Of a stretch of 64,000 nt of DNA, positions 35,266 to 44,250 are shown piece after piece. Source of the stretch: Pirellulales bacterium (lineage in GTDB: Bacteria > Planctomycetota > Planctomycetia > Pirellulales > DATAWG01); the NCBI GenBank assembly GCA_036267355.1, contig DATAWG010000102.1, positions 34,106 to 98,105 on the forward strand. Direction: 5' to 3'. How positions within the stretch are numbered: position 1 is the stretch's first letter; each line of letters begins with the position of its first letter. The notes beneath the pieces are model-generated. The model was not told the origin of the DNA. It worked only from the letters and a program-made list of their open reading frames with translations, and searched no databases. Made by a program: the position numbers and the translations under genes.

Positions 35266-37503
35266 ATGCGCTACAAACTTTCGTTCGTTGTTGTCGGATG
35301 TCTCGCGGCGTCGGCGGTGGTCCCGCTTGTTTTTCTCGTGCATGGCTCCACGGCCAAGGCCGATCCGCCGAAGCAATCCGGCCGCGCAGCCGACACGACG
35401 TCGCTTCCGCAGGAAGACCGCCCGCAGCCATTTACGCCGAAGCACCCGCGCACCGACGCGGATGAAAATCGCGTTCAAGCAGCCGCCTTGCTCGCCACGG
35501 CCCGAACGATGGAGCAGCGGCAAGAGCCCGTCGCTGCCTTGCGGCTCTACCAGCGCGCTTATCGCTTGGACCACAACGCCGTCGCGGCGCTTGAGGAGAT
35601 CGTGCCGTTGGCGTTCAGCCTCAATCGGCGCGAGGAGTCGCTGCGCTATGCCGTCAAGTTGGCCGAGCAAGAAACCTCGGATCCCGATCTGCCGCGCCGC
35701 ATCGGAATGTACCTGGCCGAAAATGGAAGCTGGAAACCGGCAATCAAATTGCTCGAGCGGTCGGTGAAGACGATGGATTCATCGGGCAAGCCGGCCGCGG
35801 ATCGGCTTCCGGTCGAGGCGGAGCTGGCCCGGCTCGACTTCCTCGCTGAAAAATTCAGCGACGCCGCCGCCCTATTCGACAAGGTGGCATCCGCTTTGGC
35901 GAAGCCGAAAGCGTTTGGCCTCGACGAGGCTGCCGTGCGCTCGCTGGTGGGCGAAGGCGGTCTCACGTATGAACTCATGGGCGATGCGTATCTCGAAGTG
36001 GGCCGTCCCGACGACGCCGCGAAAGCGTTTCACAAGCTGAACGATCTGGCGCCGAATCCAGCCTCGCTCGCGCTCAATCTGGCTCGCGTCGATCTCAAAG
36101 CAAAGCACCCGGCCACGGCGCTCGACAAGCTTCAAACCTATTTCGATTCACATCCGGCCGACCTGAATCTCGCCGCGTTGGAATTGCTGTCCGACGTGCT
36201 CACGGAGTTAAAGCAATCCGATCAGTTCATTCCACGGCTGGAAAAACTGCACAAGGCGATGCCCGATTCGATCGCCGTCGCATTCGATCTGGCCGAGCAA
36301 TATCGCAAAGCGGGCAAGCTCGCCGAAGCCGCGCCCCTGTATGAAGCCATTTTGACGAAGAAACCGACGGCCGAAGCGTATCGCGCGCTCGCGGCCATCG
36401 ATCGCGGCAAGGATCGGAAGGAAGCGCTGCTGAAGCTGCTCGGCGAAGTGGCCGAGAAAACCGATTCACTCGAAGTACTCGGCGACGAAGGCAAATCGCT
36501 GGCCGCCGACAACAAGCTGGTCGACTCGCTCTTGGATCTGGCGGAAAAGAAGCATTCCGACGCCAAGCCGGCCAACTTCGGACCGCTTCTGGCCGCCGCC
36601 ACGCTGGCCGCCGACCGCAAGCAATTCGAACGGGCCGGCAAGTTCTACGATCTGGCGATCAAGGCCGATCCGAAACACAAAGCCGAGTTGCTGCTCGCCT
36701 GGGGCCTGACGCTCGTGGCCGCGGATAAAAACGCCGAAGCGGTGAAAGTGCTCCAGCGCGGCGTGGATGAAAAGGTGCTCTCAGCCGACAAGCCGCCGGC
36801 ATTCGAATACTATCTGGCCGGTGCGCTCGAAATGAGCGGCAAGACCGACGCGGCGCTGGCCGTCGCCCGAAAAATGATGGAGAAAAAAAGCGGGCAGGAT
36901 TTGCGATTCCTTTCCCGCCCGGCCTGGATATTGTTTCACGCCAAGCGCTACGACGAAGCCTACAAGGCCTACAAAGACCTGGTGGAAAAGCACGACGCCG
37001 ATTTTTCCTCGGAAGAAAACCGCGAGTCGCTGCGCGACGCCCGCAGCGCGCTGTCGAATATCGCCGTCATCCAGCATCGCTTGCCCGAGGCGGAAGAATG
37101 GCTCGAGCAGGCGCTCGACGAATATCCCGACGATCCGGGCGCGCTGAACGATCTCGGCTATCTGTGGGCCGACGAAAACAAGCAGCTCGACCGATCGCTG
37201 GCGATGATTCAGCAAGCCGTGGCCGCCGAGCCCGACAACGCCGCCTACCGCGATAGCCTCGGCTGGGTTTATTATCGGCTCGGCAAAACCGACGAAGCGC
37301 TCGCCGAATTGAAAAAAGCCGTGACAATGGACGAAAATCCCGATCCGACCGTGCTCGAGCACTACGCCGACGTTCTCACTTCCGCCCACAAAGCGGCCGA
37401 AGCCCGCGAAAACTTCGAGCGCGCCTTGAAGGGCTACAAAAAAGAGGGCAACGCGGAAAAAATCAAATCGGTCGAAGAGAAGCTCGGGAAGCTGAATAAG
37501 TAG
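35266..37503 (+). CDS. Exported tetratricopeptide-repeat protein
   Basis: The 745-residue protein's signal peptide (LSFVVVGCLAASAVVPLVFLV, about residues 4-24) is followed by a long TPR solenoid. Clear repeats include AVAALEEIVPLAFSLNRREE, GNDLG-type units such as PGALNDLGYLWADENKQLDR, and AYRDSLGWVYYRLGKTDEAL. The C-terminal end (about residues 590-745) resembles the TPR region of bacterial outer-membrane biogenesis and PEP-CTERM-system proteins. It is probably a periplasmic scaffold. Its partner is unknown. Confidence 0.85.
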   Translation: MRYKLSFVVVGCLAASAVVPLVFLVHGSTAKADPPKQSGRAADTTSLPQEDRPQPFTPKHPRTDADENRVQAAALLATARTMEQRQEPVAALRLYQRAYRLDHNAVAALEEIVPLAFSLNRREESLRYAVKLAEQETSDPDLPRRIGMYLAENGSWKPAIKLLERSVKTMDSSGKPAADRLPVEAELARLDFLAEKFSDAAALFDKVASALAKPKAFGLDEAAVRSLVGEGGLTYELMGDAYLEVGRPDDAAKAFHKLNDLAPNPASLALNLARVDLKAKHPATALDKLQTYFDSHPADLNLAALELLSDVLTELKQSDQFIPRLEKLHKAMPDSIAVAFDLAEQYRKAGKLAEAAPLYEAILTKKPTAEAYRALAAIDRGKDRKEALLKLLGEVAEKTDSLEVLGDEGKSLAADNKLVDSLLDLAEKKHSDAKPANFGPLLAAATLAADRKQFERAGKFYDLAIKADPKHKAELLLAWGLTLVAADKNAEAVKVLQRGVDEKVLSADKPPAFEYYLAGALEMSGKTDAALAVARKMMEKKSGQDLRFLSRPAWILFHAKRYDEAYKAYKDLVEKHDADFSSEENRESLRDARSALSNIAVIQHRLPEAEEWLEQALDEYPDDPGALNDLGYLWADENKQLDRSLAMIQQAVAAEPDNAAYRDSLGWVYYRLGKTDEALAELKKAVTMDENPDPTVLEHYADVLTSAHKAAEARENFERALKGYKKEGNAEKIKSVEEKLGKLNK

Positions 37504-37556
37504 CACAGGGCTCGTTCACGCGATGCCCGGCGGCAATCGCCGACGTGGGAGGACGG

Positions 37557-37823
37557 ATGATGGCAGCGAAACGCGCAAACCGCTTTGTCCGGATAGCGGG
37601 GCTCGTTGTCTTGCTCCAATTCTTCGGATGCGGCTTGGTGATCTTCGTTAATTTTCTGCACCCCTTCCTTAGCGAAGGCGCAGTGGCGATTATCGGCCTG
37701 ATCCTATTTCCCGAGCTTCTCATCTTGTTCGTCGTCGGAAAATCGATCCAAATAATTTCTAGAATGCGCGCGGCAAAGAGAATGGCGCCTATACCGTCGG
37801 CCGATGCACACCTACGGCGTTGA
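37557..37823 (+). CDS. Small two-helix membrane protein
   Basis: The protein has about 88 residues. The start is one of two adjacent ATGs at 37557 and 37560 behind GGGAGGA. Two hydrophobic segments (about residues 13-37 and 43-67) are flanked by basic ends (AAKRANRF and RMRAAKR), predicting a hairpin with both ends in the cytoplasm. I do not recognise a family. It follows the TPR gene by 53 bp. Confidence 0.6.
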   Translation: MMAAKRANRFVRIAGLVVLLQFFGCGLVIFVNFLHPFLSEGAVAIIGLILFPELLILFVVGKSIQIISRMRAAKRMAPIPSADAHLRR

Positions 37824-37855
37824 TAGCGCATCTTGGCGATGCCGATGTGCCGCTT

Positions 37856-37957
37856 CGGCTCAGCCGAAAGATAACTTCCTCTTTTGGAACCCCGCACCCT
37901 GGCCTCTCCCCCAAAAGGGGAGCAGCGTCTGTGGAGAAGCTATTTTTCGGCCGAGCC
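37856..37957. repeat. Dispersed palindromic element, family A, copy 2
   Basis: The left arm is GGCTCAGCCGAAAGATAACT and the right arm AGCTATTTTTCGGCCGAGCC. An inner CCTCTCCCCC/AAAAGGGGAG core lies between. The element ends exactly at the TAA stop of the minus-strand YHYH gene (stop 37958-37960), as copy 1 does at its gene. Confidence 0.8.
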
Positions 37958-39631
37958 TTAGCGCGGCGGGCCGCCGGCGTGATTTCGCGGATCGACCGTG
38001 CCCGCAAAGCCGCCGATTACGTACGGGAATTTGCCGGGCGTGACGTGGTAGTGCCAACCGCGATCGTCGTCGTAACGCATGTTGAATGCGTCGAGCGGAT
38101 GCTGCTTGTCGTCCTTCGCCATCAGCCCTTTCGCGACATACGGCCCATAGATCGGAAATCCATCGAGCGCAAAACCGATCAGCGGCGAATGCTCCTGGCC
38201 AAAATCGACGAACGGCGTTTTCACGCACACCGGATACTTGTGGTAGTGGTAGCGATTGTCGGGCGACGGATGCCCGCAGCAGCGGTCCATGATGCTCACG
38301 GCTTCCATTCCCTCGGCGTCGAACGGATTGTAAAACGCGACGCCATTGATGGCAAAGGCGATCGGGCCGCCGGGCAGGGCGTGGTTCGAGTTGGTTTTGT
38401 TCATCGCGATGGCATTCGGTTTTCGCGTCGGCTCGAGCGGCAGGTAGTAGGTGCGATCGAGTTCTTGGATCGAATTCGGATTCCGCAGGCCGCCGAAATC
38501 GGGAAATTTAGCGGTCGGATGGTTGGGCAGGTTCCGCGTGTGAACGAGCAATTCCTTGCCGTCGACGAATTCGAGCACCACGTTGTCGGGCACGAAGCGA
38601 TCTTCTTCGACCCGTTTTCCCTGCAGGTCCAAAAACCCTTTGCGCAGCCAGGCCGTCATGTTTTCGCCGAACGGATTGGAAAGCCGGCCATCCATGTAGA
38701 ACAGGCGGTCGGCATTTTTCGCGGTAACGATCAGTGAATGCGGCGCGGCGGTCGAGGAGATTCCGTCCGGCTGGAAAGCCTGACCTACGGGGTTCCAATA
38801 CCAGCGGCCACCGATATGCACTAGCGACTTCACGTCGGGCCTTGGTCCTTCCGGCGTGCGAATGATCTTCGGAGCATCGGCCGGATCGGGGATCGGCTCG
38901 AGCCCGAACTCGGTTACGTAAAAGGCCGCGTCTTTGTCGCTCGCGGCATTTCCGCGCTTGAAGCCGACGCTGAGATCCATCGTGTCGATTTCGGCGAAGG
39001 GCAGCCGGAATTCGAAGGCGTAGGTTTTCCATGCCGCGCCGCCATTCTTGAAATAATCGCCATTGGTCGCCAATGATTTGCGATCTTGTTCCACGAGCGG
39101 ATAGATGAACTGCGTAACGGCGTCGAGGGCGTTGGCCCCCTTGTCGCCAAAATAGGCCACTCGCATGTAGAGCTGATTGTCGGCCACGGAGAAATTCGAC
39201 TCAGGCAGCCCGCGAAATGTAAAACGGAACCAGCGTCCGAAGCCGCCTTCGAAACCGCTGACGCGCTGTGTGACCGAGCCGGCCCGAGACGCTTTTTTTG
39301 CCGCGCCCGGCCCCGAATCCAGCGCGATCCCGGCGTCGGTGTATTCATGCACGTCGCCGCACCAGACCCATGCGGCGGCGCCGACGAGCGTGTAATCGGC
39401 GGGCGCGTTCTTGTCGGCCCCTTGCTTCACGAATCGCGGATTCTTCACCAGCCCGGCCGGCGGCTCGCTGAGATCGACTTTCAATCGGTCCGGCCGTTCG
39501 GCGAAAGTGCGCGGCGGCATGCGAAAACGCGGCGGCCCGCGAAAGCCAGCGGGGGGCGGAGCTTGAGCGGTCAAGGAACCGGCAAATAGGATCGCCGGGA
39601 GAAAGACGACGACAATTCGCGCGAATTTCAT
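37958..39631 (-). CDS. Secreted YHYH domain protein
   Basis: The 557-residue protein's signal peptide (VVVFLPAILFAGSLTAQAPP) is followed by a beta-rich domain, and then a C-terminal YHYH domain (about residues 360-557). That domain shows CCGHPSPDNRYHYHKYPVC, LIGFALDGFPIYGPY and GWHYHVTPGKFPYVIGGFAG. The His-rich motif suggests metal binding. The domain is often found in extracellular planctomycete and marine proteins of unknown function. It is 114 bp downstream of the Gfo/Idh/MocA gene and may be cotranscribed with it. Confidence 0.88.
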   Translation of the reverse strand: MKFARIVVVFLPAILFAGSLTAQAPPPAGFRGPPRFRMPPRTFAERPDRLKVDLSEPPAGLVKNPRFVKQGADKNAPADYTLVGAAAWVWCGDVHEYTDAGIALDSGPGAAKKASRAGSVTQRVSGFEGGFGRWFRFTFRGLPESNFSVADNQLYMRVAYFGDKGANALDAVTQFIYPLVEQDRKSLATNGDYFKNGGAAWKTYAFEFRLPFAEIDTMDLSVGFKRGNAASDKDAAFYVTEFGLEPIPDPADAPKIIRTPEGPRPDVKSLVHIGGRWYWNPVGQAFQPDGISSTAAPHSLIVTAKNADRLFYMDGRLSNPFGENMTAWLRKGFLDLQGKRVEEDRFVPDNVVLEFVDGKELLVHTRNLPNHPTAKFPDFGGLRNPNSIQELDRTYYLPLEPTRKPNAIAMNKTNSNHALPGGPIAFAINGVAFYNPFDAEGMEAVSIMDRCCGHPSPDNRYHYHKYPVCVKTPFVDFGQEHSPLIGFALDGFPIYGPYVAKGLMAKDDKQHPLDAFNMRYDDDRGWHYHVTPGKFPYVIGGFAGTVDPRNHAGGPPR

Positions 39632-39745
39632 TTGTGGTTCATTTCGACGCGAGGAATGGACAGGGTTTGCGGAACTGCTTCCGCCACTCTTCCCGAGCTA
39701 CGTTCAGGTAACGCTTTTTCAGCGAACCGGCCGCGCTGCGAGAAG

Positions 39746-40807
39746 TTATTCTCGCCCCTGCGCTTGCTGGCGGGCTTTGGCCAACACATCGGCCAACTTT
39801 ACCGGGCGGCCGCCTTGGCGCTCGCTTTCGTCGGCCGCTTCCATGAACGTCATCATTTCGATCGTTTCCTGCGGATCCACGGGGGCGACGCGCGTCTTGA
39901 AGAATTTCACGATCTCCACGACCAGCGGCTGATAACTTTCGAACTTTCCCGCGGTTCCGATTCCGGTTTTTCCGAAAACGCTCGCGCCGTAGTCGGCTTT
40001 GCCCTCGCGGATGCCGCGAAAGGTTCCGATGCGGCCCCCCTTCCAAACGCCGATGGCGAAGTCGGTGCCGGTGGTGTGCGTGCGCGCGACCGTTTCGCAA
40101 CCGCGCCCCATTATTGTGTAGAGTGTCTCCACGCCGTGAATTCCATACCAATACAGATCGGGATGCGTCGGCTCGAGTGGGCACGGGCCCCAGGTCGAGC
40201 AGCCGGTGATCTCGCCGATTTTCGGATCCGATCTTGCCGCTTGCGTGCGTGGGCCAAACCGCAATGCGGAACTGCTGAACCAGGGCGTTTTGCTCCGCTC
40301 GCCCAATTCGGCAATCGCCACGGCATCGACCAACGAGCCGGCCAACGGCTTGTCGATAAACACGGGCTTTCCGGCTTTCATCACCGGCCTGACTTGCTCG
40401 AGATGTTGCCGGCCGTCGACGCTCTCCAGCAGCACGACATCGACCTTGTCGAGCAGCGCGGGAATTGAATCGACAACGTCGATGTTCATGGTCTTTATCT
40501 CGGCGGTGAATTTCGCACGGCGATCGCGGCTGGCAGGGATATCGCTCCCACCGGGAAATGCGGCGACAATCCGCACGCCCGCCAAATCGGGCGGCGCATT
40601 CGGATTGTTCAACAGCTTCGCGAACTCCACCGCATGCGACGTGTCGAGCCCGATGATCCCGGCTCGCAGCCCAGCCGCCGGAGTCGCCGGGTCAGCCGCA
40701 AGTGCCGTAGCTCCCAGAAAGAGCTGCATTGCCGGAACAACAAGGCAGACAAGCGAACGGCGAACGAACCAGAGGAGCATGAAAATGGCCCTTTCCATTG
40801 GTGTCAC
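39746..40807 (-). CDS. Exported Gfo/Idh/MocA-family oxidoreductase-like protein
   Basis: The 353-residue protein's hydrophobic leader (about residues 8-32) is followed by the family's Rossmann domain with AGIIGLDTSHAVEF, VVLLESVDGRQHLEQV and GKPVFIDKPLAG, the last being the EKP-type motif with Asp instead of Glu. The substrate-binding half follows (YGIHGVETLYTIMGRGCE). These enzymes use NAD(P) on sugars or cyclitols; many planctomycete members are exported by Tat or Sec. The classical GxGxxG is altered to GLDTSH, so cofactor use is uncertain. Confidence 0.88.
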   Translation of the reverse strand: MTPMERAIFMLLWFVRRSLVCLVVPAMQLFLGATALAADPATPAAGLRAGIIGLDTSHAVEFAKLLNNPNAPPDLAGVRIVAAFPGGSDIPASRDRRAKFTAEIKTMNIDVVDSIPALLDKVDVVLLESVDGRQHLEQVRPVMKAGKPVFIDKPLAGSLVDAVAIAELGERSKTPWFSSSALRFGPRTQAARSDPKIGEITGCSTWGPCPLEPTHPDLYWYGIHGVETLYTIMGRGCETVARTHTTGTDFAIGVWKGGRIGTFRGIREGKADYGASVFGKTGIGTAGKFESYQPLVVEIVKFFKTRVAPVDPQETIEMMTFMEAADESERQGGRPVKLADVLAKARQQAQGRE

Positions 40808-40914
40808 GAGCGGCGGTGAACGGGCTGCAAAGTTCCCATTCTAGCCAGTCAAAGCGTGCTGTGCCTCTCCGCCTTTGCGGTCCGCCGCGCTTTCGTCTTC
40901 CGTCGCGAGCGCGG

Positions 40915-42045
40915 TCAGGTGGTGTCGACGATGATCACGGTAATGCCGCGAATCGTTTGCATGAGCCGATCGAGAATCGATTGGCTGAAGATGCGGAGGT
41001 ACCAAGGGCGCTGGGTGCGGCCGAGCACGATGTGGGTGATCGCGTATTCCTCGGCGAACGTGGCGATCGTGCTGACCACGTCGGTTCCTTTCGGTTTCCA
41101 AACCACGCCGCCCAACTGACGAGCCAATTCGAGCACATTTTCCACGCGCCGCTGCGCGGCCGCGTCGATCCGCTCGATCGATTCGCGCGGCGTCTGGATA
41201 TAGATGGCATACCACGGCGCATAGAGCCGATCGGCGATCCGCGCCGCTTTGCGCAACAGCGACTCGGGGCTCGGACCGCGCGAGCCGAGGCAGACCATCA
41301 ACCGATCGGAGCCGAGCCGCTGCGTCGCGCCCGATTGTTCGCGGCGCCGCCGGTCGAGGGCGTGGGCAATTTCGCCGAGCGTCATTTCGCGCAGCCGGGT
41401 GAGATTATCGGCGGTGAAGAAGTTTTCCAGCGCCTGGTTGACGCGCCCCTGCGGATAAATCTTACCGGCCAAGAGCCGCTCGCGCAGATCTTCCGCCGGC
41501 AGATCGACATTCACGATTTCATCGGCCAAACCGAGCACATAGTCGGGAATCCGCTCCTTGACCGGCACGCCCATGTCGCGCTCGATCACGTCGTACAAGC
41601 TTTCCAAATGCTGGATGTTGAGCGTCGCGATGACATTGATGCCGGCGCGCAACAATTCCTCGACATCCTGATACCGTTTTGCATGCCGGCTGCCGGGTGC
41701 GTTGCTATGCGCCAATTCGTCGATCAGGGCCACGGTCGGCCGCCGCGTCAACACCGCATCGCAATCCAATTCTTCCAGCACGACGCCGCGGTACTCGATT
41801 CGCCGCCGCGGCACTTGCTCCACATTGCTCACCAGGGCCATCGTTTCCGCGCGGCCGTGCGTCTCCACCACGCCGATCACCACGTCGACATTCTGCCGTT
41901 TGAGCCGGTGGCCTTCCTGCAGCATTTCGTAGGTTTTGCCCACGCCGGCCGCAAAGCCGAGATACAATTTCAGCCGGCCACGCTGCCGCTGGCGAATGAG
42001 CGTCAAGAAATGTTCGGCTCGTTGGTGGGCTTCGTCGGCTGGCAT
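40915..42045 (-). CDS. Stand-alone KdpD N-terminal sensor domain with USP domain
   Basis: The protein has 376 residues from ATG 42045 (MPADEAHQRAEHF); the open frame continues to 42324 but without homology. The KdpD domain has Walker A GFAAGVGKTYEML (about residue 30) and Walker B VALIDELAHSNAPGSRHAKR. From about residue 235 a universal-stress-protein domain follows (LMVCLGSRGPSPESLLRKAA, THIVLGRTQRPWYL). Classical KdpD continues with four helices, a GAF domain and a kinase core. Here the protein stops after USP, and a separate kinase gene lies 91 bp upstream in the same operon. It probably senses K+ or ATP and acts on that kinase. Confidence 0.92.
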   Translation of the reverse strand: MPADEAHQRAEHFLTLIRQRQRGRLKLYLGFAAGVGKTYEMLQEGHRLKRQNVDVVIGVVETHGRAETMALVSNVEQVPRRRIEYRGVVLEELDCDAVLTRRPTVALIDELAHSNAPGSRHAKRYQDVEELLRAGINVIATLNIQHLESLYDVIERDMGVPVKERIPDYVLGLADEIVNVDLPAEDLRERLLAGKIYPQGRVNQALENFFTADNLTRLREMTLGEIAHALDRRRREQSGATQRLGSDRLMVCLGSRGPSPESLLRKAARIADRLYAPWYAIYIQTPRESIERIDAAAQRRVENVLELARQLGGVVWKPKGTDVVSTIATFAEEYAITHIVLGRTQRPWYLRIFSQSILDRLMQTIRGITVIIVDTT

Positions 42046-42136
42046 AACGCGATCGTTGGCAGGCGGATGTTCGCGCGCGGTTCGTGACAATCGTGGTGGA
42101 GTTCGTGACAACTCGGTGCCGAACTGAATTCTCTTT

Positions 42137-44044
42137 CTAACCTTGCGGCCTCGCGCCGTTGGTGTGCTGAACGGCGCTATCGGGCGCAGCGATTGCCTGG
42201 CCGGTGGACGCAGGCAGCGCGATCGTAAACCTGGTGCCGGCGCCCGGCTGGCTTTCGCACGCGATCGTGCCGCCATGCGCCGTGACAATCTCGCGGACGA
42301 TCGCCAGGCCCAGGCCGGTGCCACGCCCTCCGCTGCGGCCGGGAACCTGAAAAAACCGCTCGAACAGCCGCGGCAAATGCTCGGCAGGAATCCCGACTCC
42401 GGTGTCGGACACGCTCAACCTGACCGTCGACCCGACCGCCTCGGCGGCGAGCACGATCCGCCCGCCGCAGGGCGTGTACGTGATCGCGTTGTCGACGAGG
42501 TTGTCGAGCGCATGGGAGAATCGCGGCACATCGACTTCGACCATCGGCAAACCATCGGGCGCATCTACTTTGATCGTGATCTGCTTGTCTTCGACGCGCG
42601 GCCGCACCACGTTTGCCGCCGCGTGCAACAGATCGGCCGGCGATTGCACGCGGAGATCCAGCCGTTGTCGTCCGCCCTCGAAGCGCGTCAGGTCGAGCAG
42701 ATTGTTGATCGTGGCCAGCAAGCGTTCGCTGTTTTCGCGAGCGTCGATAAGAAGCTCGGTTTGCTTCGGCGTCAGCGGGCCGGCCGCTTCTTCCAGGAGC
42801 AGGTGCACTGCCAGGCCGATGCTCGTGAGCGGCGTTTTCAACTCATGGCTCACCGTGGCCACGAGATTGTTCTTGACCTCATCCAGCAATTGAAACCGGG
42901 TCACGTCTTGAAGCAATACGGCGGCGCCGAGCACATTTTCCTGCGGATCGCGGATGGCCATGATTCGCGGCAAATACCTCCTTGGCCGGCCGTCGCAAGG
43001 AATCGTCACCGCCGAATTGAACCCTTCGGGCAGATAATCGCCGCGACGGCTCATTACGTCGTCGAGCGGCGCCCGCAGCGATTCCGGAGGCTGCCAGGGG
43101 ACCAACACTTGTGCCTCGGGCGCCGGCGGCGCGACGCCTAACAACCGTCTTGCGGCCGGATTTGCCATTTCCAACCGCCGCTCCGAATCGAGCACCACGA
43201 CCGGATCGGGAAATGAATCCACGGTGGCTTGGCTCGTGCGCTGAGCGCGGAGCAGACGCGAATAACCGGTTTGCCGGTACAGCCGCAATTGCCGCCCCAT
43301 CGTGTTGAAAGCGTTGGCCAGTTGGCCCAGCTCGTCGCTCGATGTGACGGGTATCACCTGGTCGAGATTGCCGGCGCCGATGGCCAATGCCGAATGCGTC
43401 ACCGCCTGGATCGGCCGAAGAATCGTGCGAATCGTGTGAAACGCCAGGAGAAATGCGAGCACCACGGCGACGGCCATCCCGATCCCAAACCAGAACAGCG
43501 AATCGTCCGCCAATTTTCGCGACCGATGGCTGGCGTCGACCATGTTCGTTTGATTTAGATCGCGGATATTGCCCGAAACCGTTTTGATTCCTTGAAACGT
43601 TTGCAACAGTCCGGGCTGATTCGAAGTGCCGAAATAGAGCTGCCGTCGCCTGGTGTCGCCGAGAGCAAACGCGTAGTAGGTAGTTCCCTGGCGACGATAT
43701 TGCTCGGTGAGCGATGTTAGCTGGTTGACCAGGTCCTGTTCACCCGAGAGCGTGACGTTTTTTTGCTCGGTGGTCAGCGCCTCATCGTAGCCTCGCCAAC
43801 CGCGACGGTATTGCTCGAGCGACTTGTTTTCTTCGCCGGCAATCGCAAATTGAAACGATGAATCGATCCGTCCCAAGGCTTCGTTGAGCCGTTCCATTGC
43901 GACGACGCTGCCATAATTTTCCCGCAGAATCAGGGCAATGCTGCCCCCGACGCGATGCAAAAGCGTCGCCGCCGCGCCGCCCACGATGGCCAATAGGGCC
44001 AGCAAGGGCAGCAGCGTAAGCAAAATGCGGGAACGGAGAGTCAT
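42137..44044 (-). CDS. Transmembrane sensor histidine kinase of the kdp locus
   Basis: The protein has 635 residues from ATG 44044 (MTLRSRILLTLLP). The first membrane helix is at about residues 8-28. A periplasmic four-helix-type sensor (about 30-185) follows, then a second helix (FGIGMAVAVVLAFLLAFHTI), HAMP, and PAS (SFPDPVVVLDSERRLEMANP). HisKA has the phospho-accepting His in VSHELKTPLTS, and HATPase_c has NLVDNAITYTP, DTGVGIP and GRGTGLGLAI. It should phosphorylate the sigma-54 regulator encoded upstream and may be tuned by the KdpD-N/USP protein encoded downstream. Confidence 0.92.
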   Translation of the reverse strand: MTLRSRILLTLLPLLALLAIVGGAAATLLHRVGGSIALILRENYGSVVAMERLNEALGRIDSSFQFAIAGEENKSLEQYRRGWRGYDEALTTEQKNVTLSGEQDLVNQLTSLTEQYRRQGTTYYAFALGDTRRRQLYFGTSNQPGLLQTFQGIKTVSGNIRDLNQTNMVDASHRSRKLADDSLFWFGIGMAVAVVLAFLLAFHTIRTILRPIQAVTHSALAIGAGNLDQVIPVTSSDELGQLANAFNTMGRQLRLYRQTGYSRLLRAQRTSQATVDSFPDPVVVLDSERRLEMANPAARRLLGVAPPAPEAQVLVPWQPPESLRAPLDDVMSRRGDYLPEGFNSAVTIPCDGRPRRYLPRIMAIRDPQENVLGAAVLLQDVTRFQLLDEVKNNLVATVSHELKTPLTSIGLAVHLLLEEAAGPLTPKQTELLIDARENSERLLATINNLLDLTRFEGGRQRLDLRVQSPADLLHAAANVVRPRVEDKQITIKVDAPDGLPMVEVDVPRFSHALDNLVDNAITYTPCGGRIVLAAEAVGSTVRLSVSDTGVGIPAEHLPRLFERFFQVPGRSGGRGTGLGLAIVREIVTAHGGTIACESQPGAGTRFTIALPASTGQAIAAPDSAVQHTNGARPQG

Positions 44045-44055
44045 GCGATGCTGAC

Positions 44056-44246
44056 AATGTCGAATGACGAAGCACGAACGACGAAAGAATGACGAATGAC
44101 GCAGGTCGAATGACAACAAGCCGACGACCCCGGTCCGCCGGATAATACGACGTCCGGCGCAGGCGCCCATTCACGCTCTCTTTGGGATTTCGTCATCCGG
44201 TCGTTCGTCATTCTTTAGACATTCGGTCATTCGACATTCGTCATTT
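44056..44246. repeat. AATGACGAA-type inverted repeats, family F
   Basis: The left cluster contains AATGACGAAGCACGAACGAC and AATGACGAATGACG. The right cluster contains the complement (GTCGTTCGTCATTCTTTAG and CATTCGACATTCGTCATTTC). It fills the 206-bp gap between the response-regulator and kinase genes. Confidence 0.65.
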
Positions 44247-44250
44247 CTAT

